Source: Bacteroides acidifaciens
Lineage (GTDB): Bacteria > Bacteroidota > Bacteroidia > Bacteroidales > Bacteroidaceae
NCBI RefSeq assembly: GCF_903181435.1
Contig: NZ_CAEUHO010000005.1
Coordinates: 1 to 64,000 of the forward strand
DNA length: 64,000 nt
Direction of reading: 5' to 3'
Position numbers and translations under genes: made by a program. This document shows positions 24,675 through 33,542 of the stretch, piece by piece (within the stretch, counting starts at the first letter, position 1; every line of letters starts with the position of its first letter). A model generated the notes under the pieces. That model saw nothing but the letters and a program-made list of their open reading frames with translations. It made no database searches and was not told the DNA's origin.

Positions 24675-25184
24675 ATGAATATAATGAATAAAAGGATTGA
24701 AGCTTTCGTTATAGATATTATTGTTTTATTTATAATGAGTTTTTCTGTTTTTCTAATAAGTGTTTGGTTTAATAATAGTATGCTTTGGATGAGTTTTGCT
24801 TTAGCTCTAATCTATAGCTTTCTGTTTTGTAAAGACGTGAATGGTGGAAGAAGTATTGGAAAACAAAGGACAGGATTGTGTATTCTTTCAGAGAAGAGTG
24901 ACTCAGTTCCTTCCAATATAAGATTGATATTACGAAATATGTTCTATATTTTGTGGCCTATAGAAATAATCTTGTTTTTTTGTAACTCTGGAAAAAGGCT
25001 TGGTGATTTAGTAATGCAAACTAAAGTTGTTGCGTGCAATAAAGAATCAGATGCAGCCTTTCGACTTACACTTAAATATATCTGTTTTATTTTGGTAATG
25101 ACTGTTATTTTGTTTGTTTTATTTTATTCTATTGCTAAATTGATATATGAATTTAGTCCGCTAATGCGTCTGTTGTATTCTTGA
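24675..25184 (+). CDS. RDD-family membrane protein, immunity candidate
   Basis: 169 residues. The family signature is clear: KRIEAFVIDIIVLF in TM1, GRSIGKQRTGL after TM2, and GKRLGDLVMQTKVV after TM3; a fourth hydrophobic segment is C-terminal. RDD proteins occur as transporters and as recurrent neighbours of polymorphic toxins. A perfect hairpin follows at 25234. Membrane location suggests an effector acting on the inner membrane. Confidence 0.75.
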   Translation: MNIMNKRIEAFVIDIIVLFIMSFSVFLISVWFNNSMLWMSFALALIYSFLFCKDVNGGRSIGKQRTGLCILSEKSDSVPSNIRLILRNMFYILWPIEIILFFCNSGKRLGDLVMQTKVVACNKESDAAFRLTLKYICFILVMTVILFVLFYSIAKLIYEFSPLMRLLYS

Positions 25185-26104
25185 CACCCGTCCTTTCGCA
25201 TATGTTATGCGGAAGATCGAGTCTGAGGATTATTATCCCGTTAGTCTGCAATATGGCTAACGGGATTTTCCGAGACCATCAAGGAAACAATCGTGTGGTT
25301 GTAGACGAAGATGGAAAGATAGAAGAAAGAAACGATTATTATCCTTTCGGTGGGCTGATGGCTTCATCTGTTGGTTCTGTTCAGCCTTATAAGCATAACG
25401 GCAAGGAACTGGATAGAAAGGGCGGATTGGATTGGTATGATTATGGGGTAAGGCATTATGATACAGTGTTAGGACGGTTTATGACGATAGATCCGTTGGG
25501 AGAGAAATATCATGGATGGAGTCCGTATGCTTATTGCTTGAATAATCCAGTGAACTTGATTGATCCGGATGGGAAGGATGTAGTTATACTTATAGCAAAA
25601 GATGTGGCTGGTGGATATGGACATATGGCGGCAGTTATACAAGACAAGGATGGAAATTATTTTTATATGACAGTCGGAAATACCGATGGTCAAGCTGCAA
25701 CTGCCAGTGGGATATCTTCAGGAGCTGCTGGAGGGATGACTTTGATGAAAATTTCTTTCGAAGGGACGGAGGCGACCATGGACAAAGCTATAGAAGTAGC
25801 TAAAAGCGATAAAAATAATAGTTTATATACTGATAATGTTGTACTTAAAACATCTTCTAAGATGGATAAGTCTATTTTTGAAAATGCTAAGAATTTAAAA
25901 AAGAGTTTTGAGAATGGTGATATCAAGTATAACGCAATAACTAACAATTGTGCCGATGCAGTTAAAACTGTTATTAAAAAAGGTACAGGAGTTAGTCTTT
26001 CTATGGGATTGAATCCTAAGCCAAATGAAAATTTTAAAGAAATAAAAAAGAATTTAGAAGATACCCAATCAAAAATTAACAAAAAAATTGAAGATGAAAA
26101 ATAG
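25181..26104 (+). CDS. Orphan Rhs family B tip 4 with permuted papain-like domain
   Basis: The open frame begins at 25181 but homology begins only at about 25271 (DHQGNNRVVVDEDG), so there is no real start. Core: YYPFGGLMASS, YNGKELDRKGGLDWYDYG (H for Y at one position), GRFMTIDPLGEKY, NNPVNLIDPDGK. The roughly 180-residue effector has YGHMAAVIQDKDGNYFY and, later, ITNNCADAVKTVIKKG: His first, Asn-Cys later, the order of permuted NlpC/P60 or LRAT-like hydrolases. It ends overlapping the next gene by 11 bp. Confidence 0.75.
   Translation: MTPVLSHMLCGRSSLRIIIPLVCNMANGIFRDHQGNNRVVVDEDGKIEERNDYYPFGGLMASSVGSVQPYKHNGKELDRKGGLDWYDYGVRHYDTVLGRFMTIDPLGEKYHGWSPYAYCLNNPVNLIDPDGKDVVILIAKDVAGGYGHMAAVIQDKDGNYFYMTVGNTDGQAATASGISSGAAGGMTLMKISFEGTEATMDKAIEVAKSDKNNSLYTDNVVLKTSSKMDKSIFENAKNLKKSFENGDIKYNAITNNCADAVKTVIKKGTGVSLSMGLNPKPNENFKEIKKNLEDTQSKINKKIEDEK
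25234..25266 (+). terminator. Terminator between RDD gene and Rhs tip 4
   Basis: atcccgttag ... ctaacgggat is a perfect 10-bp stem followed by tttc. The Rhs core begins 5 bp later, so the tip starts directly behind a terminator. Confidence 0.75.
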
Positions 26105-26543
26105 AAATCGAATATTAATTATTATAAGTGGTATTTTATTATGTTGTACTTTATTGTTTATAATAAAACTGAATGAGGATTTGATGCGAATTAGAACTGA
26201 CTGGGAGAATACATTTATTGATAGAAAGCTGTTCTTTAAATCATGTTTATTTTCTGGAAAAGTAAAAAGTAAGACTTTTATTGAAAATTCTAATCTACCT
26301 TATTCGTTAACTATTATGTTAGACTCAAATACGCTTATTCCGGAATGGGGAGAAGGAGTTTTTTATCAGTATTATGAATTTGATTCAGAAAAGAGTATGT
26401 TGATATTTTTAGTTTCTGAATATGTATATAGAAACACAGTGGAAAATGACATAATTATAAAGAAAGGAAATTCAGATTCTATTTTTATCAATGATAAAGC
26501 ATATGAGTTATTGAGTAGTGAGCCCTTGAAATGGGTTCCATGA
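26094..26543 (+). CDS. Membrane-anchored immunity candidate of tip 4
   Basis: 149 residues from ATG 26094, which overlaps the toxin stop (gATGaaaaaTAG); a TTG six bases earlier is less likely. One N-terminal membrane segment (ILIIISGILLCCTLLFII), then a soluble domain with no recognised motif. Likely anchored with the domain in the periplasm, consistent with a periplasmic cell-wall or lipid hydrolase effector. Confidence 0.65.
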   Translation: MKNRNRILIIISGILLCCTLLFIIKLNEDLMRIRTDWENTFIDRKLFFKSCLFSGKVKSKTFIENSNLPYSLTIMLDSNTLIPEWGEGVFYQYYEFDSEKSMLIFLVSEYVYRNTVENDIIIKKGNSDSIFINDKAYELLSSEPLKWVP

Positions 26544-26573
26544 TAAATATTGTCTTACGCTAATATAACGTCA

Positions 26574-26719
26574 GTTCGATATAAGTATTAAATTTATCCT
26601 TTTGAATATTAGGAACATAGCTGTAATCGTTTAAATGTTATAATTTGTCACCATAAATTTAATACTTTTATCGCTATGTTCCTATTTTCCAATGATATAT
26701 TTATTGATTTATATCGAAC
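26574..26719. repeat. MITE-like 146-bp element
   Basis: Perfect 11-bp terminal inverted repeats gttcgatataa / ttatatcgaac. Inside, aagtattaaattta and aggaacatagc each recur as complements (taaatttaatac, gctatgttcct). No coding capacity. It lies between an immunity gene and the second DUF1493 copy. Confidence 0.6.
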
Positions 26720-26746
26720 TCTTGTTAACAACAATTGGAATGTATA

Positions 26747-27079
26747 ATGAATAATAAAGACTTAATAGATTTTATCCTCAATTATTCTTGGATAAAGAAT
26801 AGAGAGAAACTTAATACTTCTACCAGATTAGAAGAAGACTTGTACATATATGGTGATGATGCAGAAGAGTTTCTATGTGACTATAGCGATCGATTCTCTG
26901 TTGATATTTCGAATTTCAATTTTTCCAAGTATTTTACGAAAGAAGTTTATTTTTACTCTATATACAAATGGCTTAATAGACATAAAGAAAAAAAGACTTT
27001 AACAATAGGAGATTTGGAAAAAGGAATTTTGGCCGGACGTTTAGATGATTATATTTTATCGAAGGAAAAAGCAGAGTAA
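26747..27079 (+). CDS. DUF1493-like protein, orphan duplicate
   Basis: Same 110 residues as 20325-20657 apart from S/L near position 92 (EKGISAG versus EKGILAG). Only 20 or so bases of toxin tail remain upstream (acaacaattggaatg), so it has no effector of its own. It ends the array; a decayed boundary hairpin follows. Confidence 0.7.
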   Translation: MNNKDLIDFILNYSWIKNREKLNTSTRLEEDLYIYGDDAEEFLCDYSDRFSVDISNFNFSKYFTKEVYFYSIYKWLNRHKEKKTLTIGDLEKGILAGRLDDYILSKEKAE

Positions 27080-27111
27080 TTACATTAGAAATAGTCCCTA
27101 AAAAACCTATA

Positions 27112-27153
27112 TTGCCCTGATTAAAGTTGACTAATCATCAATTTGCATCAAAG
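27112..27153. other. Degenerate boundary hairpin, copy 6
   Basis: ttgccctgattaaagttgactaatc then atcaatttgcatcaaagt: the left arm is intact but the right arm (tatatcaggg) is mutated. It marks the right border of the Rhs array. Confidence 0.5.
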
Positions 27154-27275
27154 TAATTCTTTAATTAATCAATAAGTCAGCATAAACCACATGCCTTCCT
27201 TGTTATTTCCTCTTTCATCATCTATTTCCTTCTATATTTCTCCCCTTTTTCTTTCTTTTTTCTCATAAGAAAGAA

Positions 27276-27283
27276 TATATTTG
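27276..27283 (+). promoter_or_regulatory. -7 box of acyl-CoA synthetase gene
   Basis: TATATTTG matches TAnnTTTG, 31 bp before ATG 27315. No clear TTTG at -33. Confidence 0.5.
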
Positions 27284-27314
27284 TACCTAAGTTAAACGAA
27301 AACAAGAGTATGAT

Positions 27315-29375
27315 ATGATAACAACCCAGTTGCTTCGTCCTGAAAGCATTGTTGTAGTAGGGGCATCGAATAATGTACATAAGCCGGGTGGCGCAATATT
27401 GAAGAATTTGATAAACGGAGGTTATCAGGGAGAACTTCGGGCGGTGAACCCGAAAGAGAAGGAAGTGCAGGGAGTGCCTGCCTTTGCGGACGTGAAAGAC
27501 CTGCCTGATACGGACTTGGCGGTATTGGCTGTGCCTGCCGTGATGTGTCCCGGTATTGTGGAAACATTGGCTAGTACAAAGCAAACTCGTGCGTTTATCA
27601 TACTATCTGCCGGATTTGGCGAGGAAACTCATGAGGGAGCATTACTGGAAGAACAAATATTGGAAACAGTCAATAAGTACGGCGCTTCACTGATTGGCCC
27701 TAATTGCATCGGTTTGATGAACACCTGGCATCACAGTGTGTTCAGCCAGCCTATTCCTAATCTGAATCTGAAAGGAGTGGACTTAATCTCCAGTTCCGGT
27801 GCTACGGCAGTATTTATCCTTGAAAGTGCCGTGACCAAAGGCTTGCAGTTCAATTCCGTCTGGTCGGTGGGAAATGCCAAACAGATTGGTGTGGAAGATG
27901 TGTTGCAGTTTATGGATGAGAACTTCGACCCTGAAAAAGACTCCCATATCAAACTACTCTATATAGAAAGTATCCAGAATCCGGACAGATTATTGTTTCA
28001 TGCTTCTTCCTTGATAAGGAAAGGATGTAAAATTGCGGCGATAAAGGCAGGAAGTTCGGAGAGCGGAAGTCGCGCGGCTTCGTCACATACGGGAGCTATT
28101 GCCAGTTCCGATTCTGCTGTCGAGGCTTTGTTCCGTAAAGCGGGGATTGTGCGTTGTTTCTCCCGTGAAGAACTGACCACCGTTGGCTGTGTATTTACTC
28201 TGCCTGAATTGAGAGGAAAGAATTTTGCCATTATCACTCATGCCGGAGGACCGGGAGTGATGCTGACAGATGCACTAAGCAAAGGCGGATTGAATGTGCC
28301 GAAACTCGAAGGTGAACTGGCGGAAGAACTGAAATCGCAACTCTTCCCCGGTGCTGCCGTTGGAAACCCGATTGATATTCTCGCTACGGGAACTCCTGAA
28401 CATCTGCGCCTCTGCATAGATTACTGCGAAGAGAAATTTGAAAATATAGATGCCATGATGGCTATCTTCGGAACACCGGGGTTGGTCACCATGTTCGAGA
28501 TGTATGACGTCCTACATGAGAAGATGCAGGTTTGCAGCAAACCGATTTTCCCGATCCTGCCTTCCATCAATACGGCCGGAGCGGAAGTTGCGGCATTTCT
28601 GGCGAAAGGACACGTGAATTTTGCAGATGAAGTGACATTGGGTACAGCCCTTTCACGTATCGTTAATGCCCCTAAACCGGCAGTTCCGGAAATAGAACTG
28701 TTCGGAGTAGACGTTCCGAGAATTCGCCGCATTATTGATTCTATCCCTCAAGATGGATATATCGAACCCCACCAGGTACAGGCTTTGCTTCATGCAGCCG
28801 GCATTTCTCTTGTAGATGAATTCGTTTCGGATAACAAGGAAGAAGTAGTCGCTTTCGCCCGCCGATGTGGTTTCCCGGTAGTGGCAAAGGTCGTTGGCCC
28901 CGTACATAAATCGGATGTTGGCGGAGTAGTATTGAACATCAAAAGCGAGCAACATCTGGCTTTGGAATTTGAACGTATGATGCAGATTGCTGACGCGAAG
29001 GCAATCATGGTGCAACCTATGCTAAGAGGTACGGAACTCTTTATTGGTGCGAAGTATGAAGAGAAGTTCGGACATGTAGTGCTTTGTGGTTTGGGAGGTA
29101 TCTTTGTGGAAGTATTGAAAGACGTTTCTTCCGGTTTGGCTCCTCTTTCTTACGAAGAGGCTTATTCGATGATTCATTCTTTGCGCGCCTATAAGATAAT
29201 CCAGGGGACACGCGGACAGAAAGGAGTGAATGAGGATAAATTCGCGGAAATTATAGTCCGTCTTTCTACCTTGCTCCGATTTGCGACAGAAATCAAAGAA
29301 ATGGATATAAACCCGCTTCTGGCTACAGAGAAGGCTGTTGTAGCTGTCGATGCCCGTATCAGAATAGAGAAATAA
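27315..29375 (+). CDS. ADP-forming acyl-CoA synthetase (acetyl-CoA synthetase type, fused subunits)
   Basis: 686 residues in the alpha-beta fused order: CoA-binding Rossmann domain (RPESIVVVGASNNVHKPGG, residues about 7-130), succinyl-CoA-ligase-like domain (LIGPNCIGLMN; phosphohistidine loop SHTGAIASSD near residue 255), then a C-terminal ATP-grasp domain (about 475-686; VVAKVVGPVHKSDVGGVVL, LCGLGGIFVEVLKD, EMDINPLL). The family converts acyl-CoA, ADP and Pi to acid, CoA and ATP, conserving energy during fermentation. Cytoplasmic. The gene is not part of the Rhs array; a 10-bp palindrome follows it. Confidence 0.92.
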   Translation: MITTQLLRPESIVVVGASNNVHKPGGAILKNLINGGYQGELRAVNPKEKEVQGVPAFADVKDLPDTDLAVLAVPAVMCPGIVETLASTKQTRAFIILSAGFGEETHEGALLEEQILETVNKYGASLIGPNCIGLMNTWHHSVFSQPIPNLNLKGVDLISSSGATAVFILESAVTKGLQFNSVWSVGNAKQIGVEDVLQFMDENFDPEKDSHIKLLYIESIQNPDRLLFHASSLIRKGCKIAAIKAGSSESGSRAASSHTGAIASSDSAVEALFRKAGIVRCFSREELTTVGCVFTLPELRGKNFAIITHAGGPGVMLTDALSKGGLNVPKLEGELAEELKSQLFPGAAVGNPIDILATGTPEHLRLCIDYCEEKFENIDAMMAIFGTPGLVTMFEMYDVLHEKMQVCSKPIFPILPSINTAGAEVAAFLAKGHVNFADEVTLGTALSRIVNAPKPAVPEIELFGVDVPRIRRIIDSIPQDGYIEPHQVQALLHAAGISLVDEFVSDNKEEVVAFARRCGFPVVAKVVGPVHKSDVGGVVLNIKSEQHLALEFERMMQIADAKAIMVQPMLRGTELFIGAKYEEKFGHVVLCGLGGIFVEVLKDVSSGLAPLSYEEAYSMIHSLRAYKIIQGTRGQKGVNEDKFAEIIVRLSTLLRFATEIKEMDINPLLATEKAVVAVDARIRIEK

Positions 29376-29409
29376 GACGATTTTTTCATTCATTGGGACG
29401 TATTTATCA

Positions 29410-29456
29410 TCTTCCCGTTGTTATTTTGCCTACATTTGGTAACTCAAACGGGAAGA
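29410..29456. promoter_or_regulatory. 10-bp inverted repeat around a -7-like box upstream of the HTCS gene
   Basis: tcttcccgtt (29410-29419) and aacgggaaga (29447-29456) are perfect complements; TACATTTG at 29431-29438 lies in the loop. There is no T-run for a good plus-strand terminator, so an operator or a bidirectional weak terminator are both possible. ATG is 17 bp downstream. Confidence 0.45.
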
Positions 29457-29473
29457 TAGAAAACACGTATGTT

Positions 29474-32400
29474 ATGAAAAAAGCACTGATACTTTTACTC
29501 TGTTTTATTTGCTACCAGATAAGCTGCCATGCACAAGTGGCGGACGAGCATTATTATTTCAAAAACCTGAGCGTGCAGAACGGGTTATCCCAAAATACAG
29601 TCAATACGATTTTGCAGGATAAGCAAGGATTTATGTGGTTCGGTACGAAAGACGGGCTAAACAGATATGACGGTTTGTCGTTCCGCAAATTCAAGCACGA
29701 TGACCGTAGCCAACGAAGTATCGGCAACAATTTTATCACAGCGCTTTATGAAGACGAGAAAGGAAATATCTGGGTAGGCACGGATGTGGGGCTTTATATT
29801 TATTATCCGGAAAAGGACTTCTTCGAGCATTTCACCGGACTGAGTGCGGAAAATACGAAAATAGAACATACCGTGACTGCAATCTCCGGCGACAATCAAG
29901 GGTGTGTCTGGGTGGCGGTAGAATCTCAAGGCCTCTTCTGCTATGAACTGGAAAAAGAGAAACTTCGGAACTATACGTTAGAGAATTTCTCTTTTCTTAC
30001 CACTAATGTGCAGACTTTCGCCTTTGATAATAGCGGAACCCTTTGGATAGGCTGTTACGGTGATGGTCTTTTCTATTCGAAAGACCGTCTGAAAACGCTC
30101 CATCCATATATCTCTCCGGTAGATAATAAAGAAACCTATGCGAACGATGTAGTAATAAGTCTCGTGAAAGGGGCATACAACTGCCTGTATGTCGGCTCTT
30201 TGAAAGGTGGAGTGAAGGAACTGAACCTAACCTCAAACAAATTGCATGATTTGCTCTTGGCAGATGAGAATGGAGAATCTGTATTTTGTCGTGAACTGCT
30301 GGTGGCTTCCGACAATGAGCTGTGGATTGGCGCAGAGTCAGGACTTTATATTTATAATCTCCGGCTGGGGAAATTTGTTCACTTGCGCAGTTCAATCAAT
30401 GACCCTTACTCCTTGTCCGATAATGCTATTTATTCGCTGTGCAAAGATCGTGAAGGTGGCATCTGGATTGGTTCTTATTTTGGCGGCGTAAACTATTACC
30501 CCCGTTTCTATACGAATTTTGAGAAATATTATCCGAAAGGGACAGAAAACGGGCTGCATGGAAAGCGGGTACGTGAATTCTGCCAGGATAATCAGGGAAT
30601 CTTGTGGATTGGCACGGAAGACGGCGGCCTAAACTGCTTTAACCCGAAGACCAAGACTTTCTCTTTCTTCACGCCGAGCAATGCCTTTACGAACGTGCAC
30701 GGATTGTGCCTGATTGGCGACCATCTTTGGGTGGGAACTTTCTCGAAAGGGGTGAAAGTGGTAGACACACGCACGGGAGCTATTGTGAAAACATACCGGA
30801 AAACAGATTCACCGCGTTCTTTGATAGATAATAGTGTTTTCTCTATTTGCCGGACAACGACGGGAGATATTTATTTGGGCACATTATTCGGCCTGCTGCG
30901 TTATGATAAGCAGTCTGACGATTTTGACCGGATTCCGGAACTGAACGGCCGGTTTGTATATGATATCAAAGAAGACTCCGGCGGAAACCTCTGGCTGGCA
31001 ACTTATGCAAACGGTGCTTACTGTTATAATGTGAGTGAGAAGAAATGGAAGAATTACCTGCATGATGAAAGCAACCCAAAAAGCCTTCCTTACGACAAGG
31101 TAGTGAGTATCTTCGAGGATTCCCACCGGCAGGTTTGGCTCACGACACAGGGCGGCGGTTTCTGTTTGTTCCATCCGGAGACGGAAACCTTCACCAGTTA
31201 TAATCTGGCGGACGGATTGCCAAACGACGTCGTTTATCAGATTGTAGAAGACAAGGACGGACTTTTCTGGCTGACAACTAATAATGGCTTGGTATGTTTC
31301 CAGCCTACCACCGGAGCTATGAAAGTATATACCACTTCCAACGGTTTGCTGGGCGACCAGTTCAATTATCGTTCAAGTTTTGAAACGGAAGACGGTACAA
31401 TCTATCTGGGAAGTATCGACGGTTTTGTGGCTTTCAATCCCAAGAACTTTTCAGAGAACAAGTCGCTTCCGTCTATCGTGATTACAGATTTTCTGCTCTT
31501 TGGCAAAGAAGTGTATGTAGGCGAACCGGGTTCTCCGTTGGAGAAGAGCATCACCTTTTCCGACGAACTTGTACTTCAATCCAATCAGAACTCTTTCTCT
31601 TTCCGTGTGGCGGCACTGGATTTCCAGGCTCCAAGAATGAGCAAGATAATGTATAAGCTAGACGGCTTTGACGCAGACTGGCTGACAGTAGGCGAGAGCC
31701 CTATTGTCACTTACTCCAACCTGCGGTATGGCGATTACACTTTCCGGGTGAAGGTTTCCAATAGTGACGGGGTATGGAATGAAGAAGGAATAACCTTGAA
31801 AGTACATATTCTTCCGCCTTTCTATCTTTCCGTCTGGGCTTATATTGTGTATGTATTGTTGATTATAGGTTGTTCCTTGTATGTGGTTATGTATTTCAAG
31901 AGACGTAGTAATAGGAAGCATCGTCGGCAAATGGAGATATTCGAACAGGAAAAGGAACGCGAAGTATATAATGCGAAGATTGACTTTTTTACGAATGTGG
32001 CCCATGAGATACGTACTCCGTTGACATTGATTAAAGGTCCGTTGGAAAATATCATACTAAAGAAACAGGTGGATACGGAAACCCGCGAGGACTTGAACGT
32101 CATGAAGCAGAATACGGAACGGTTGTTGAACCTGACCAATCAGTTGCTTGATTTCCGCAAGACGGAGAGACAGGGATTCCGACTGAACTTTGCGAAGTGT
32201 AATATAACGGAAGTACTGAAAGAAACGCATGTGCGCTTCACTTCCCTTGCCAAGCAGAAAGGGTTGGATTTCACCTTGCAGATGCCGGAAAAGGACTTTT
32301 ATGCCCATGTTAATCAGGAAGCATTTACGAAAATCATCAGCAATTTGCTGAACAACGGGGTGAAATATGCGGAAAGTTACGTGCATATATCGCTGGAAGT

Positions 32401-33499
32401 GCCGGATAAGGACGGAGGAAATTCATTCCGTATCTGCACGGTGAACGACGGGGTAATCATTCCTGATGCAATGAAAGAGGAGATATTTAAGCCTTTTGTT
32501 CGTTTCAACGAGCAGGAGAATGGAAAAGTAACTACCGGAACCGGCATCGGACTGGCTCTCTCTCGCTCACTTGCCGAACTGCATCAAGGGACTTTGACTA
32601 TGGGAAAAGGGGAGGAGAATAATACTTTCTGTATGACTTTGCCGATAGTACAGGATACGACAATCACCCTGATATCGGAAGTGGAAGTGGAAACTGATAA
32701 AATGAACGAAGCTCCTGCAGAACAAATAGTAGAAAAGGATAACCGCCCGACTTTGTTGGTAGCGGAAGATAATCCGGATATGCTTGCCTTTGTGGTTCGC
32801 CAACTGTTGAAAGATTACACGGTGCTGACAGCTACCAATGGCGCGGAAGCATTGCGTGTACTGGACGGCAATTATGTGAATCTGGTGATAAGTGATGTCG
32901 TGATGCCTGTAATGGATGGCTTCGAACTGTGCAAGACGATTAAGTCGGATTTGAATTACAGCCATATCCCTATTATACTGCTGACCGCAAAGACTAATAT
33001 ACAATCGAAGATAGAGGGAATGGAGCTGGGTGCGGATGCCTATATTGAAAAGCCCTTCTCTGTGGAATACTTGCAGGCATGCGCTTCCAATCTTATTCAG
33101 AACAGGGAGAAGTTGCGCCAGGCTTTTGCGGAATCTCCTTTTATAGCAGCTAATACAATGGCATTGACGAAAGCTGATGAAGAGTTTATCAAGAGACTGA
33201 ACGAAGTTATCCAGATTAATTATGCCAATCCTGAGTTCAGTATGGATGATATGGCAGATAACTTGAATATGAGCCGTTCTAACTTCTATCGGAAAATTAA
33301 AGGAGTGCTGGATCTCAGCCCGAATGAGTTCCTTCGTCTGGAGCGTCTGAAAAAGGCTGCCCAATTGCTGAAAGAGGGTGAAAACAGGGTCAATGAAATC
33401 TGCTATATGGTAGGGTTTAATTCCCCGTCCTACTTTGCAAAATGTTTCCAGAAGCAGTTCGGAGTGTTGCCAAAGGACTTTACGAATGTAAAGGAGTAG
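29474..33499 (+). CDS. Hybrid two-component system regulator (HTCS) of the PUL
   Basis: 1341 residues from ATG 29474, chosen for the signal peptide MKKALILLLCFICYQISC; the frame is open earlier but uninitiated. Order: periplasmic two-propeller region (about 30-710; repeated GxxWxGT-type strands such as GFMWFGTKDGLNRYDG, GNIWVGTDVGLY), Y_Y_Y domain (about 715-775), TM (about 783-805), HisKA with FFTNVAHEIRTPLTLI (His about 844), HATPase (GTGIGLALSRS), receiver (VISDVVMPVMDGFELC, Asp about 1140), AraC-type HTH (about 1240-1335). It senses an oligosaccharide in the periplasm and activates the adjacent PUL in the cytoplasm. Confidence 0.95.
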   Translation: MKKALILLLCFICYQISCHAQVADEHYYFKNLSVQNGLSQNTVNTILQDKQGFMWFGTKDGLNRYDGLSFRKFKHDDRSQRSIGNNFITALYEDEKGNIWVGTDVGLYIYYPEKDFFEHFTGLSAENTKIEHTVTAISGDNQGCVWVAVESQGLFCYELEKEKLRNYTLENFSFLTTNVQTFAFDNSGTLWIGCYGDGLFYSKDRLKTLHPYISPVDNKETYANDVVISLVKGAYNCLYVGSLKGGVKELNLTSNKLHDLLLADENGESVFCRELLVASDNELWIGAESGLYIYNLRLGKFVHLRSSINDPYSLSDNAIYSLCKDREGGIWIGSYFGGVNYYPRFYTNFEKYYPKGTENGLHGKRVREFCQDNQGILWIGTEDGGLNCFNPKTKTFSFFTPSNAFTNVHGLCLIGDHLWVGTFSKGVKVVDTRTGAIVKTYRKTDSPRSLIDNSVFSICRTTTGDIYLGTLFGLLRYDKQSDDFDRIPELNGRFVYDIKEDSGGNLWLATYANGAYCYNVSEKKWKNYLHDESNPKSLPYDKVVSIFEDSHRQVWLTTQGGGFCLFHPETETFTSYNLADGLPNDVVYQIVEDKDGLFWLTTNNGLVCFQPTTGAMKVYTTSNGLLGDQFNYRSSFETEDGTIYLGSIDGFVAFNPKNFSENKSLPSIVITDFLLFGKEVYVGEPGSPLEKSITFSDELVLQSNQNSFSFRVAALDFQAPRMSKIMYKLDGFDADWLTVGESPIVTYSNLRYGDYTFRVKVSNSDGVWNEEGITLKVHILPPFYLSVWAYIVYVLLIIGCSLYVVMYFKRRSNRKHRRQMEIFEQEKEREVYNAKIDFFTNVAHEIRTPLTLIKGPLENIILKKQVDTETREDLNVMKQNTERLLNLTNQLLDFRKTERQGFRLNFAKCNITEVLKETHVRFTSLAKQKGLDFTLQMPEKDFYAHVNQEAFTKIISNLLNNGVKYAESYVHISLEVPDKDGGNSFRICTVNDGVIIPDAMKEEIFKPFVRFNEQENGKVTTGTGIGLALSRSLAELHQGTLTMGKGEENNTFCMTLPIVQDTTITLISEVEVETDKMNEAPAEQIVEKDNRPTLLVAEDNPDMLAFVVRQLLKDYTVLTATNGAEALRVLDGNYVNLVISDVVMPVMDGFELCKTIKSDLNYSHIPIILLTAKTNIQSKIEGMELGADAYIEKPFSVEYLQACASNLIQNREKLRQAFAESPFIAANTMALTKADEEFIKRLNEVIQINYANPEFSMDDMADNLNMSRSNFYRKIKGVLDLSPNEFLRLERLKKAAQLLKEGENRVNEICYMVGFNSPSYFAKCFQKQFGVLPKDFTNVKE

Positions 33500-33542
33500 C
33501 GGTTTGTTTTTGAGTAGAAGTGTTTTAATAATGCAATAAGAT

